This document shows, one piece after another, positions 51,726-60,534 of a DNA stretch of 64,000 bases (positions are counted from its first letter, which is position 1; each line of letters begins with the position of its first letter). Source of the stretch: Nocardia wallacei (GTDB lineage Bacteria; Actinomycetota; Actinomycetes; Mycobacteriales; Mycobacteriaceae); NCBI RefSeq assembly GCF_029868745.1, contig NZ_JARWOP010000336.1, forward strand, positions 1 to 64,000. Reading direction: 5' to 3'. The position numbers were made by a program, and so were the translations under genes. The notes beneath the pieces are model-generated. The model was not told the origin of the DNA. It did not search any database and saw only the letters and a list, made by a program, of their open reading frames with translations.

Positions 51726-52576
51726 CCACCTCCAGTCTCCACACCGCCACGGACACAACACCTTCCGCGCCGCCGGCCCGCCGCCGCTGGACCGCGCGCG
51801 TGCCGAAACCGCGGGGCGGCGGCTGGGGCGCGGCCGGCGGCACCCTGGCCGGACTCGTGCTGGCCGGAGTCGTCTGGACGCTGGTCGCGGCCACCGGGCA
51901 CTTCCCCGCCGAGCTGTTCCCCAGCGTGCCGAAGATCGCGCGGGCCGGGCGGACGCTGTGGTCGGACGGATTGCTGCTGCCCGACATCACCGCCAGCCTG
52001 CGGCGGGCCCTGCTCGGTTTCGCGCTGGGCTCGATCGCCGGGACCGCGGCCGCCCTGCTCACCGCGAGCACCTGGGCGGGCCGCCGGTTGTTGCAACCGG
52101 TGCTGCGGCTGCTGTCGCCGGTGCCGACCATCGGGCTCGTGCCCCTGGCCATCCTGTGGTTCGGGCTCGGCGAGAACAGCAAGACCCTGGTCATCGCGCT
52201 GGGCGTGTTCGTACCGGTGTGGATCAACAGTCACGCCGGATTCGCCAGTACCCCGGCGGATTTCCTGCAGGCGGCGCGCTGCCTGGGCGCGGGGCGCGCG
52301 CAGACCCTCGCCCGGGTGGTCGTCCCCGAGGCGCTGCCCGATGTCGCCGCCGGTCTGCGGGTGGGCGCGGCGATGGCGTTCGTCTTGATCGTCGTCGCCG
52401 AAATGACCGGCACCACAGCAGGAATCGGCTACCGCATCTACCAGGCGCAGCTGTTCTCGCAGGCCGATCGGCTCGTGTTCTGCCTGATCGTGCTCGGCGT
52501 GATCGGCGCCGCCTGCGATCTGATCCTCGCCGCGAGCACCGCGCCGTTGACCCGCTGGGCCCGGGAGGAGCGATGA
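51722..52576 (+). CDS. ABC transporter permease (Ssu/Tau/nitrate type)
   Basis: The 284-residue protein has a Pro/Arg-rich cytosolic N-terminus and about six membrane spans. The binding-protein-dependent permease motif is GAGRAQTLARVVVPEALPDVAAGLRVG, and the segment SPVPTIGLVPLAILWFGLGE is typical of the aliphatic sulfonate/taurine/nitrate subfamily. It begins on the ATGA shared with the ASST gene and ends on an ATGA shared with the ATPase gene, so the operon is tightly coupled. Confidence 0.94.
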   Translation: MTTSSLHTATDTTPSAPPARRRWTARVPKPRGGGWGAAGGTLAGLVLAGVVWTLVAATGHFPAELFPSVPKIARAGRTLWSDGLLLPDITASLRRALLGFALGSIAGTAAALLTASTWAGRRLLQPVLRLLSPVPTIGLVPLAILWFGLGENSKTLVIALGVFVPVWINSHAGFASTPADFLQAARCLGAGRAQTLARVVVPEALPDVAAGLRVGAAMAFVLIVVAEMTGTTAGIGYRIYQAQLFSQADRLVFCLIVLGVIGAACDLILAASTAPLTRWAREER

Positions 52577-53337
52577 CGATCGCGGCACACGACGTCGTGG
52601 TGCGGTTCCCGAACACCGCCTCACCGACGCTGCGCAACATCGACCTGAGCGTTCCCGACGGCTCGTTCCTGGTGCTGGTCGGTGCCTCGGGCAGCGGCAA
52701 ATCGACACTGCTGCACTGCCTGGCGGGGCTCATCACCCCCACCGGCGGCACCGTCGTCGACGACGGCGAGACGGTCACCGCACCCGATCCGCGCCGCGGC
52801 GTCGCCTTCCAGCGCGATGTCCTGTTCCCGTGGATGAGCGTGGCCGACAACATCGCCTTCGCCCTACGCGCGCACGGGATTCCGCGGCGCGAGCGGCCCG
52901 CCCGCATCGCCCAACTACTCGACCTGGTCGGATTGTCCGGGGAGGTCGGCGCGCAGCGGCCGAGCCGGCTCTCCGGCGGCATGCGCCAGCGGGTCGGCCT
53001 CGCCCGCATGCTCGCCGGGGAGCCCGCGATCATGCTCATGGACGAGCCGTTCGCGGCGCTCGACGCCCTCACCCGGCTGCGGATGCAGGACCTGCTCATC
53101 GACCTGTGGACCCGGCTGAACCGCACCGTCGTCTTCGTCACCCACGACATCGACGAGGCAATTCGCCTGTCCGACACCATCGGCGTGCTGCGCGACGGCC
53201 GCATCCGCACCCACCTCACCAACCCGCTGAGCCGCCCGCGGCCCGCCGCGACGCTCGCCGATCAACCCGCCTACAGCGCACTGCGCCGGCGACTGCACCA
53301 CGAACTGGGCCTCGAGCCCGGCGACCCTCCGAGCTGA
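52573..53337 (+). CDS. ABC transporter ATP-binding protein (Ssu/Tau type)
   Basis: The 254-residue ATPase carries Walker A GASGSGKST, Q-loop FQRDVLFPWMSV, signature RLSGGMRQRV, Walker B IMLMDEPF, D-loop AALDALTR and H-loop VTHDIDEA. The set matches importers of sulfonates, taurine or nitrate. It is coupled by ATGA to the permease gene and is followed after 10 bp by the binding-protein gene. Confidence 0.95.
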   Translation: MTIAAHDVVVRFPNTASPTLRNIDLSVPDGSFLVLVGASGSGKSTLLHCLAGLITPTGGTVVDDGETVTAPDPRRGVAFQRDVLFPWMSVADNIAFALRAHGIPRRERPARIAQLLDLVGLSGEVGAQRPSRLSGGMRQRVGLARMLAGEPAIMLMDEPFAALDALTRLRMQDLLIDLWTRLNRTVVFVTHDIDEAIRLSDTIGVLRDGRIRTHLTNPLSRPRPAATLADQPAYSALRRRLHHELGLEPGDPPS

Positions 53338-53347
53338 AGAGAGAACC

Positions 53348-54310
53348 GTGCACACACTCACCCGGCTGCTCACCGCAGTCCTCGCCCTCGGCGCCCTGTC
53401 GACTTCCCTTGCCGCGTGCGGTAATTCGGACAGCAGCGACCCGTCGACCCTCACCGTCGGATTCGTCGTCGACCCGTCCTGGGCGCAGGTGCCCGTCGCG
53501 CAGCGGGCCGGAATCTTCGACAAGCACGGCGTGAAGGTGAAGGTGGTGAACTTCCCGTCCGGCGTCGAGGCGCTACAGGCGCTCGCCGCGCATCAGGTCG
53601 ACGTCGCCACGGCCGCCGACGTGCCCGCCGCCGCGACCCTGGCCCGGTCGCCGTCATTGCGGGTCGTCGGCGACGGTTCGCGCTGGGAGGGCTCGCGCAT
53701 CGTGGCCCGGCGCAGTGCCGGGATCACCTCGCCCGCACAGCTCGCGGGGCGGTCCATCGGTACGCCGCTGGGCACCAGCGCGGCCTACTTCGCCGCCACT
53801 ACGCTGGCGGACAACAACATTCGTGCCGACCTGGTCCAGGTGGCGCCGCAGGCCACGGTCACCGCGGCGACCCAGCGCAACGTCGACGCGGTCGCCATCT
53901 TCCAGCCGTACCAGGCGCAGGTGGTGGCGGCCCTCGGCGACGACGCGGTCGAACTGACGGGCGGGTCGTACCACCAGCACAGCCTCTACCTGGCGACCGA
54001 CACCGCGACCACGCGCAAGGCGGCGGCGCTGTCGGCGTTCTTCCGAGCGATCGATGAGGCCGGCGCACAGCTGGCGGCGCGCTCCAGCGACGCGGTCACC
54101 GCCGTCGCCGAGGCCACTCAGCTCCCGCCGGACCTGCTCGGAAAGATCCTCCCGGAGTTCGATTTCAGCCTGCAGGTGCAGCCGCGGCTGGCGGAAAGCC
54201 TGACGGCCCTGGCGAATTGGGCCAAGGAGCAAGGCTCGATCGACCGCTCCGCCCAATTGCCGGACTATGCCGCCGCCCTCGACAGCGACTTCCTGCCGCG
54301 GGCCGGGTGA
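53348..54310 (+). CDS. Substrate-binding lipoprotein of the sulfonate/nitrate-type importer
   Basis: GTG 53348 opens a 320-residue protein with a lipoprotein signal (LAAC, Cys24) and an NMT1/SsuA-like two-lobed binding fold. Segments are LTVGFVVDPSWAQVPVAQRAGIFDKHGV, FPSGVEALQALAAHQVDVATAADVPAA and GTPLGTSAAYFA. It would capture the ligand outside the membrane and pass it to the permease at 51722. With ASST in the operon, an aryl sulfate or sulfonate is plausible, but taurine, nitrate or thiamine-precursor-type ligands use the same fold. Confidence 0.93.
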   Translation: MHTLTRLLTAVLALGALSTSLAACGNSDSSDPSTLTVGFVVDPSWAQVPVAQRAGIFDKHGVKVKVVNFPSGVEALQALAAHQVDVATAADVPAAATLARSPSLRVVGDGSRWEGSRIVARRSAGITSPAQLAGRSIGTPLGTSAAYFAATTLADNNIRADLVQVAPQATVTAATQRNVDAVAIFQPYQAQVVAALGDDAVELTGGSYHQHSLYLATDTATTRKAAALSAFFRAIDEAGAQLAARSSDAVTAVAEATQLPPDLLGKILPEFDFSLQVQPRLAESLTALANWAKEQGSIDRSAQLPDYAAALDSDFLPRAG

Positions 54311-54344
54311 GCGGGGCGCCGGGCCGGGGCTATGTTCGGTGATC

Positions 54345-54860
54345 ATGAGGATTCAGTTGGGTGAACACGCGCCGCAGATCGACGACAGCGCGTGGGTGGC
54401 GCCGAACGCGACCGTGATCGGCCGCGTGCGGCTCGCCGCGGACGTGAGCATCTGGTACTCGGCGGTGCTCCGGGGCGATATGGAGGAGATCTCCGTGGGC
54501 GCCGGAACCAATATCCAGGACGGGTGCGTGCTGCACGCGGATCCGGGCGTCCCGCTGACGGTCGGCGCCGGAGTCTCGGTGGGACACAACGCGATCCTGC
54601 ACGGCTGCACGGTCGGCGACGACGTGCTGGTGGGCATGGGCGCGACCGTGCTCAACGGCGCAGTGATCGGCGCGGGCTGCCTGATCGCCGCCAACGCGCT
54701 CATTCCGGAAGGGGCACAAATTCCGCCCGGATCGCTGGTCGCGGGCGTCCCGGGCAAGGTGCGCCGCGAACTCCGCGAGGCCGAGCTGGATCGGATCCGG
54801 CTCAACGCGACGGTCTACCGGCACAGCACCGCCGCCCACCGCGACGGCATCGAAGTGTGA
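54345..54860 (+). CDS. Gamma-class carbonic anhydrase-like protein
   Basis: ATG 54345 gives 171 residues forming a left-handed beta-helix of hexapeptide repeats (DVSIWYSAVLRGDMEEISVGAG, then GTNIQDGCVLH). Three metal-binding His residues appear in CVLHADPG and VGHNAILHGC, as in gamma-carbonic anhydrases and their YrdA/PaaY relatives. The usual C-terminal helix (VAGVPGKVRRELREAELDRI) is present. Activity may be carbonic anhydrase or related acyl-thioester work. It starts 34 bp after the ABC operon, so partial read-through is possible. Confidence 0.92.
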   Translation: MRIQLGEHAPQIDDSAWVAPNATVIGRVRLAADVSIWYSAVLRGDMEEISVGAGTNIQDGCVLHADPGVPLTVGAGVSVGHNAILHGCTVGDDVLVGMGATVLNGAVIGAGCLIAANALIPEGAQIPPGSLVAGVPGKVRRELREAELDRIRLNATVYRHSTAAHRDGIEV

Positions 54861-55025
54861 TACACCGCACACTGGTCAGATGACCAGCTTATCCTCTTGC
54901 TAGCATTTGGCCAGCGTGCCCGGGGTCCGGTCGACGGCGTCGACACGGCGGCGGACGGCTCGTTGCGCGAGGCGAGCCACGCCCGGACGACGGGCTCGTC
55001 ACGCGGGCAAGCAGGAGGTTCAACG

Positions 55026-55205
55026 GTGGCGTACGAGCAGTCCGGTATGCACCGGCCCAAGGGGCGGATCAGCGTGGCCGATATCGCGGCCCAGCCCGGA
55101 GGCATCGAGGCGCTACATCGCCGGGTACACGAATTACGTTCCAGCGGAATAGATTTCGCCGCGAATGCGATCGAGCAGGAGATGACGGCGCTGAATCTGC
55201 GCTGA
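55026..55205 (+). CDS. Small conserved protein, 59 aa
   Basis: GTG 55026 lies 7 nt after a perfect AGGAGG (55013-55018). The product reads AYEQSGMHRPKGRISVADIA, then GGIEALHRRVHELRSSGIDF and a short acidic helix ending in LNLR. The strong ribosome site and G/C-biased third positions support translation. The longer frame from 54897 would use a TTG and has no ribosome site. Function unknown; no membrane segment or metal motif is visible. The TetR gene follows about 90 bp later. Confidence 0.62.
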   Translation: MAYEQSGMHRPKGRISVADIAAQPGGIEALHRRVHELRSSGIDFAANAIEQEMTALNLR

Positions 55206-55297
55206 CCGGCGCCGGGGCGCGACACGCCAGGCTGCGGTTCCGGGTGCGATCCGATGAGATAATGATCCGCACCCTTCCGCATCCGACTGGAGATTCG

Positions 55298-55945
55298 ATG
55301 CCCTCGGTTCCCCCCATCCTGGCGCGCATCCTCGAGAAGCCGCGAGCCGACGGCGAGCAACTGCTGGAGAGCGCGCTGTCGGCGTTCCTGGACTTCGGGA
55401 TCAAGCGCACCAGCATGGGCGAGATCGCGCGCCGGGCCGGGATCAGCCCCGCCACGCTGTACCGCCGCTTCGAGTCGAAGAACGAACTGATCGAGGCGGT
55501 GGGCGTGCGCGAGGCGCAGCTGTTCGTCGCCGAGATCGACCAGCGGGTCGCGGAGATCACCGGCGGGAACAGCGCCGAATCGGCCACCGCCGCCGAGGAT
55601 CAGCTGGTCGAGGTGTTCGTCGCGTTCATCACGCTGCTGGCGCGCAACGAACTGCTGCGGCGGCTGCTGCGCACCGAACCGGATCTGATCCTGCCGCGGC
55701 TGACCACCGAGGCGGGGCCGATCCTCGCGGTCGGGCGCGCCTATCTCGCCGAGAAACTGCGCGAACTGCAGAAGACGAACCCGGCGCTGGACTTCGATGC
55801 CGACCTGGTCGCCGAGATCATGGCGCGGCTGGCGCAATCGCTGGCACTGACGCCCGACGGGCTGATCCCGGTCGGCGACCAGCAGGCCGCGCGGGACTTC
55901 GCGCGCCGCACCCTGATGCCGATGGTGGGGGTGCCGCGCGGCTGA
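55298..55945 (+). CDS. TetR-family regulator
   Basis: ATG 55298 follows GGAG and gives 215 residues. The N-terminal DNA-binding region has RTSMGEIARRAGISPATLYRRFESKNELIEAV, the standard TetR helix-turn-helix. The C-terminal ligand/dimer domain is helical (TAAEDQLVEVFVAFITLLARNELLRRLL). Its target and ligand are unknown. The stop lies 4 bp from the convergent methyltransferase gene. Confidence 0.93.
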   Translation: MPSVPPILARILEKPRADGEQLLESALSAFLDFGIKRTSMGEIARRAGISPATLYRRFESKNELIEAVGVREAQLFVAEIDQRVAEITGGNSAESATAAEDQLVEVFVAFITLLARNELLRRLLRTEPDLILPRLTTEAGPILAVGRAYLAEKLRELQKTNPALDFDADLVAEIMARLAQSLALTPDGLIPVGDQQAARDFARRTLMPMVGVPRG

Positions 55946-55949
55946 GGCG

Positions 55950-57659
55950 TCAGAGACGGAAGGCGGCGGCTACTCGCTCGTCGAGCAGAGCGGGGTCCGG
56001 TTCGGCCGCGCCGTCGACGAACGTCCGCACCAGCTCCGTGAGCGCCGCCGCCGCGGGAGTCGCGGGGTCCGGCAGCGGCAGGCGGCCGACGTACTGGGTG
56101 ATCCACCGGCGGCGGCCCGCGTACAGCCGGTTGCCGCACACCGCGTCGTAGAAGCGCAGGCCCAGCGTCGAATTCGCCACTCCCATCAAGAGATACGCGA
56201 GCGTGTCGGCGCCGAGGTCGGGCAGCGAGATCCAATAGCAGTCGCCGTTGACGATGGCGCCGCTGCGGTCGAGCGCGAACCGCGGCCGCACGCTGATATC
56301 GGGAAACACCAGCTTCGGCCGCGACCACAGGTGCGGGCGCTGCGGCACCCAGATCTCGAACCACTCCCGGCCGCCGGCGGTGACGTAGCCGCGGGCGGCC
56401 AGGGTGTCCTTGTGCTCGGCCAGATACGCTGCGGCCGCGGGGAATTCGCCGAGATCCACCGGCGTGCGGCGCGCGCGTGTCACGTCGTAGGGGTAGAGCA
56501 CGCGCGTCGGATGCGACCGCGTGATCCGCCACGGCGCCAGATCGTGATGGGTCAGCAGATCGAACAGCAACTCCGCCTCCGGTCGCGGTTCGCGCTCCTC
56601 CCACCGATCGGAGATGAACACCCGGTCCGCCGTCGTCTTGATCCCCACCCGAATCCGCACCACCTCCCCGAACGTCCGCCAGGTCCCCTCCGCCACCCGC
56701 CGCAACCACCCGTCCACGCCGGGGTGGGACATCCGCCAGGGGACGGTGGCGTCGGGTCGGGGCGTGGCGCCGGATGGAGCCGGGGTCAGGTCGTCGGCGA
56801 GGGTGCCGATCTCGATGGCGATGGTTCGGCCGCTGTGGGTGATCACGGTGCCGGACGGGGCGGTGAGGGCGGTGTACAGGTCGGTGGTGGATGTTGTTCG
56901 GGGGGTGTCGAGTTCATAGGCCGAGACGTAGCGGCAGGGGGCGGCGGCAGGGGCGCGGAGGGCGATGGTGATCGCGGGAAGGACTGCGGCCTCGAACAGC
57001 CGGGTGTCGCCGAGGTCGTACAGTTCCACCGGCGCCAGCTCGGACCGCAGCAGGGCGCGCAGGTTGGTTCCGGCCTTGGTGGTGAGAAAACGGTTGGCGC
57101 ACAACAGGCCCAGCACGCCGCCGGGCCGCAGCAACCGGGGCACGCTCGCGACGAACGGGTGGGTCAGGTCGATGCGGCCGGTGAGGCCGTACCGGCGGGC
57201 CAACAGCTGGGCGGCCGCCGACCCCAGCTGCTGGGTCCGCACATACGGCGGGTTGGTGATCACCACGTCGAACCCCGCGGGGGCCAAATCTTCTGCCGCG
57301 GTGAGGAAGTCACCGGCATGCCAGTCGATCTCGAGTCCCTCGCCCCGCGTCCGGGCGACCCGCACGGCCTCCGCGTCGAGATCGAACCCCGTCAGCCGCA
57401 ACGGAATTCCCGGAAACCGCTCCGCCAGTACCCGCCCGACGGCCAGCAACAACTCACCGTCACCACACGCCGGATCCAGCACCCGAACCTCGCCCCGGGG
57501 CGCTACATGCTCCGCCACTCGTTCGGCCAGGAACCGAGCCAACCGCTCGGGCGTGTAATGCCGCCCGTGCCGCTTCCGCACCCCCTCGTCCCCGCCGGGC
57601 ACCTCGCTCGCCCGCCGGTCGGCCGATGCCCGCCCGCCCCAGCCATCCATACCGGGCAT
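55950..57659 (-). CDS. Eco57I/TaqI-like N6-adenine DNA methyltransferase
   Basis: The product is about 569 residues from ATG 57659; a later GTG near RKRHGRHYTPE could be the true start. SAM-binding motif I is VRVLDPACGDGELLLAVG, and catalytic motif IV is VVITNPPYVRTQQLG, typical of gamma-type N6-adenine enzymes. The C-terminal half (PWRITRSHPTRVLYPY..., IVNGDCYWISLPDLG..., VANSTLGLRFYDAVCGNRLYAGRRRWITQYVGRLPLPDP) is a TaqI-type target-recognition region. No endonuclease domain or partner gene is near, so it appears to be an orphan methylase. Confidence 0.9.
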   Translation of the reverse strand: MPGMDGWGGRASADRRASEVPGGDEGVRKRHGRHYTPERLARFLAERVAEHVAPRGEVRVLDPACGDGELLLAVGRVLAERFPGIPLRLTGFDLDAEAVRVARTRGEGLEIDWHAGDFLTAAEDLAPAGFDVVITNPPYVRTQQLGSAAAQLLARRYGLTGRIDLTHPFVASVPRLLRPGGVLGLLCANRFLTTKAGTNLRALLRSELAPVELYDLGDTRLFEAAVLPAITIALRAPAAAPCRYVSAYELDTPRTTSTTDLYTALTAPSGTVITHSGRTIAIEIGTLADDLTPAPSGATPRPDATVPWRMSHPGVDGWLRRVAEGTWRTFGEVVRIRVGIKTTADRVFISDRWEEREPRPEAELLFDLLTHHDLAPWRITRSHPTRVLYPYDVTRARRTPVDLGEFPAAAAYLAEHKDTLAARGYVTAGGREWFEIWVPQRPHLWSRPKLVFPDISVRPRFALDRSGAIVNGDCYWISLPDLGADTLAYLLMGVANSTLGLRFYDAVCGNRLYAGRRRWITQYVGRLPLPDPATPAAAALTELVRTFVDGAAEPDPALLDERVAAAFRL

Positions 57660-57750
57660 TGTGCACGCCCGCACCGCACACCGCGCGCAACCGGGCAAAC
57701 CGTCTCCCGCCCGATACCGGCGACCGCCGTTTCCCTACCGGGCGCGGGTC

Positions 57751-58692
57751 TCAGCGCTTGCCGGGATGCGCGTGCAGCGCTCGACCGAACCAGGTGAACA
57801 CCGGTTCGAGGTCCGGCAGCGGCGGCCAGCCGTTGACGGTGGCCACGAGCTGCCAGTACCGGGTCACGCGGGGATCGTTGGCGACCGCGAGCCGCTCGAG
57901 CACCCACCGCCGCAGTCGGTCGTCATCGGTCCGGCCGAAGGTCTCGGCGTAGCGTGCGGTCAGGGTGTCGACGATGTCGGCCGCACTCGCCGACTCCGGT
58001 GCGATATCCGCCGCGAGGGCCCGGCCGACTTCCGCGCGGACCGTCTCGGTCAGCTGGTGATGCAGGCCGGTGGTGTCGCCCTCGGCACGCTCCTTCGCTT
58101 GGTATTCGGCCATCCGCCGCACCGCTGTCCGGAAGTCGTTGTTCTGCACCAACTCCACGAGTTCCAGCCACGCCTCGACATGCTCGGGAGTCGGATCCTC
58201 CGGCAGTTCCGGCATGCTCGAGCGCAGCAGCTCCACCATGGCCGGATTGGCGTCGACCCCGCCGAAGGTGTTGTCGATGAAGTCGTGGATGAAGCGGTGC
58301 CGTTCGGCTTCCGACAGATTGACCAGTTTGTGCATCAGATTCATTTCCTGTGGGTTCGAACCCCGGGCGGCTACCGCCTGCAACACCGCGCGGCGCAACC
58401 GCAGCACGCGGACCTGCACGTCGAGGGCCGCCGCATGTGCTTCGGCGACCTCGGTCAGCGAAGTCTCGCGATCCAGGACGCGGCGAATCGTGGCCAGATC
58501 GATGTCCAGCTCACGCAGCGTCCGGACCAGCTCGAGGCGGGCCAGGGCGGCGATGTCGTAGAGGCGGTAACCGGCCGGGCTGTGACAGGTCGGCGGAACG
58601 ATCCCCTTGTCGGAATAGAACCGGATCGTCTTGACCGACACACCGGTCCGCTCGGCCAGAGCACCGATCGCGAGGAGGTTCTCGTCGTCCAT
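57751..58692 (-). CDS. MerR-family regulator with large C-terminal domain
   Basis: ATG 58692 (MDDENLLAIGALAERTGVS) is chosen; earlier in-frame codons overlap the upstream gene and are not domain-like. The 313-residue protein has the MerR winged helix (GALAERTGVSVKTIRFYSDKG), dimer helix, and a C-terminal region of about 200 residues that is helical (FIHDFIDNTFGGVDANPAMVELLRSSMPELPEDP) and may bind a ligand. No Cys metal-site pattern is seen. The NTF2-fold gene lies 52 bp upstream on the same strand and is a likely operon partner. Confidence 0.92.
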   Translation of the reverse strand: MDDENLLAIGALAERTGVSVKTIRFYSDKGIVPPTCHSPAGYRLYDIAALARLELVRTLRELDIDLATIRRVLDRETSLTEVAEAHAAALDVQVRVLRLRRAVLQAVAARGSNPQEMNLMHKLVNLSEAERHRFIHDFIDNTFGGVDANPAMVELLRSSMPELPEDPTPEHVEAWLELVELVQNNDFRTAVRRMAEYQAKERAEGDTTGLHHQLTETVRAEVGRALAADIAPESASAADIVDTLTARYAETFGRTDDDRLRRWVLERLAVANDPRVTRYWQLVATVNGWPPLPDLEPVFTWFGRALHAHPGKR

Positions 58693-58744
58693 GCCCACCA
58701 GCTTGGCGTCTCCCCCTGCGGGAGACTCAACCCCGCGCCGCGAA

Positions 58745-59542
58745 TTACTCACCGAGGTAGATGCGGGCGGCCTTGATCTGCCTGCTGTTGCGGGTGAGTT
58801 CGAGTTCGGCGATGCCGCGGGCGGTGGGGGTGGAGATCGTCGTGGTGATGAAACTGCCTGCGGCTATGGGGGTTTCGGGGCGGAGGCCGGTTGCCTGCCG
58901 CAGGAAGCCCTCGACGCCGAGTGGGGCGCCGCACCACAGGAGGGTGGCGTCGGGGGCGAGGGCCGCTCGGGCGGAGCTGTCGCCGCGGGAGGCGGATCGG
59001 AGGAAGGTGGTGGCGGTTCGCTTGGCCGCCGCGCCGACTCGGCGGAAGCCGCGGGCGAAACCCAGCGCGCCGCCGATGCCCTGGTTGCCGAGCAGTTGTG
59101 GCGCGAGTCTGGCCGCGGCGAGCAGGCCCGGGCCGCCCGACAGCAGGAGTTGACCGACCATGACGGGTAGTTCCCAGTGCGCGCGCAGTTCGCGGATGCG
59201 TAGTTCGCCGCCCGTCCGGGTGAGGTCGTAGCGCAGGTGCATGGGAACGCGCAGCGTCACACCGGTCGACATGGTGGTCTCGATGGCCAGGTCGCGATAG
59301 ACGGTCATGCCGCACACCACGTCGTGGCCGACCCGGAACGCGATGCCGTTGGGCGCGATGAAGGTGTCGTAGAACCGCTCGATCGCGGCGGTCCCCCGGT
59401 GCGGACGCGACCCGACCGGATCCTCCACCAGCGCGTCGCGGGTGAACAACCCGACCCACGCGGCCCGGTCGTGGACGGCGACGGCCTGCGGCGACCGCTC
59501 GACGGTCGCCAGCAGCTCGGCGGCGGATGCGGTGGCAGACAT
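58745..59542 (-). CDS. Two-domain SnoaL/NTF2-fold protein
   Basis: The 265-residue product contains two NTF2-like segments: residues 1-130 (VHDRAAWVGLFTRDALVEDPVGSRPHRG, FYDTFIAPNGIAFRVGHDVV) and residues 190-265 (LAPDATLLWCGAPLGVEGFL, ELTRNSRQIKAARIYLGE). A ketosteroid-isomerase-like role is suggested by the family but no catalytic pair is certain. It precedes the MerR gene on the same strand and diverges from the ArsR gene at 59672. Confidence 0.82.
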   Translation of the reverse strand: MSATASAAELLATVERSPQAVAVHDRAAWVGLFTRDALVEDPVGSRPHRGTAAIERFYDTFIAPNGIAFRVGHDVVCGMTVYRDLAIETTMSTGVTLRVPMHLRYDLTRTGGELRIRELRAHWELPVMVGQLLLSGGPGLLAAARLAPQLLGNQGIGGALGFARGFRRVGAAAKRTATTFLRSASRGDSSARAALAPDATLLWCGAPLGVEGFLRQATGLRPETPIAAGSFITTTISTPTARGIAELELTRNSRQIKAARIYLGE

Positions 59543-59639
59543 GATTCCCCTTCACACATCGAAGCAGCGATCCTGCCACCAATCTATAACGCGTTCTAAT
59601 TCGACGGCCGGAGAACCGCAATCCTGCATATGCCTAGAC

Positions 59640-59663
59640 AGGTATATACTCAGAAAGGTATAT
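59640..59663 (+). promoter_or_regulatory. ArsR operator/promoter with direct repeats
   Basis: AGGTATAT occurs at 59640-59647 and again at 59656-59663 (16-bp period, about 1.5 helical turns). TATACT (59645-59650), a near-perfect -10, sits between and partly inside them, 22 bp before the ArsR start codon. This is consistent with autorepression and a short leader. The repeats also lie upstream of the divergent NTF2-fold gene. Confidence 0.55.
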
Positions 59664-59671
59664 TCGGCCGC

Positions 59672-59986
59672 GTGACAATCGACCTCTTCGCGGTGGTAGC
59701 CGAACCGCAGCGCAGGCGAATCCTCGACCTGCTCCGCACCGGCGAAGCCACCGTGGGCGAACTCGTCACGCGCCTGGACCTACCGCAGCCGACGGTGTCG
59801 AAGCATTTGAAAGTCCTGCGCGACACCGGCTTCGTCACCTGCGAAGTGGCGGCACAGAAGCGGATCTACCGCCTCGCCCCCGGCCCCTTCGAGCAGCTCG
59901 ACACCTGGCTCACGCCCTACCTGCGGCTGTGGGACCGCCATCTCGATGCCTTGGGCCACCACCTCGACCGAAAGGATCGCTCATGA
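59672..59986 (+). CDS. ArsR-family repressor
   Basis: GTG 59672 gives 104 residues; an upstream in-frame start at 59630 would overlap the promoter. The winged helix is clear (EPQRRRILDLLRTGEATVGELV, DLPQPTVSKHLKVLRDTGFV). No metal-binding Cys pattern is present, so it belongs to the non-metal 'SRPBCC-linked' ArsR group. Its stop overlaps the SRPBCC gene start (ATGA), so the pair is co-translated; such pairs are common in actinomycetes. Confidence 0.93.
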   Translation: MTIDLFAVVAEPQRRRILDLLRTGEATVGELVTRLDLPQPTVSKHLKVLRDTGFVTCEVAAQKRIYRLAPGPFEQLDTWLTPYLRLWDRHLDALGHHLDRKDRS

Positions 59987-60534
59987 CCACCCGCCGGTAC
60001 CACCCCAGCCCTCTGCACCAGGTCGAACTCGTCGACGAGAACGGCCGCTGGTCTCTCGTGTTCACCCGGCAGTTCCCGCAGACCCGGGAGGCGGTGTGGT
60101 CCGCCCTCACCGAACCGGAGGAGTTGCGCGAGTGGGCGCCATACACCGCCGACCGCTCGCTGGCCGCGACCGGCCCGGTCACCCTGATCATGATCGACGG
60201 CGAGCACCGGCAGGAGTTGCCGGGCCAGGTCACCACCGTGACCCCGCCGGACATCCTCGAATACACCTGGGCCGGTGACGCGCTGCGCTGGGAGCTGGCG
60301 GACCACGACGGCGGCACTCGGTTGCGCCTGACCCACCGGCTCCCGGAGCGAGCGGTGGCGGCGCAGTTGGCCGCGGGCTGGCACCTGTGCCTCGACGTGG
60401 CCGCCGAACTGCTCGCGGGCAGCCCGATCGGGCCCATCGTGGGCGCCGATGCGCTCGACTACGGCTGGTCCGACCTGAATCGGCAATACTCCGACCGGCT
60501 CGGTGTCGAGGAACTCGACCCGCCTACGGCCTGA
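59983..60534 (+). CDS. SRPBCC/AHSA1-domain protein
   Basis: ATG 59983 overlaps the ArsR TGA. The 183-residue product has the AHSA1/CalC-like fold: FTRQFPQTREAVWSALTEPEELREWAPYTADRSL, then PDILEYTWAGDALRWELADH, and a C-terminal helix, LAAGWHLCLDVAAELLAG. Members bind hydrophobic small molecules or act as stress chaperones. Co-translation with ArsR suggests it binds or neutralises the inducer. Confidence 0.92.
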   Translation: MTTRRYHPSPLHQVELVDENGRWSLVFTRQFPQTREAVWSALTEPEELREWAPYTADRSLAATGPVTLIMIDGEHRQELPGQVTTVTPPDILEYTWAGDALRWELADHDGGTRLRLTHRLPERAVAAQLAAGWHLCLDVAAELLAGSPIGPIVGADALDYGWSDLNRQYSDRLGVEELDPPTA

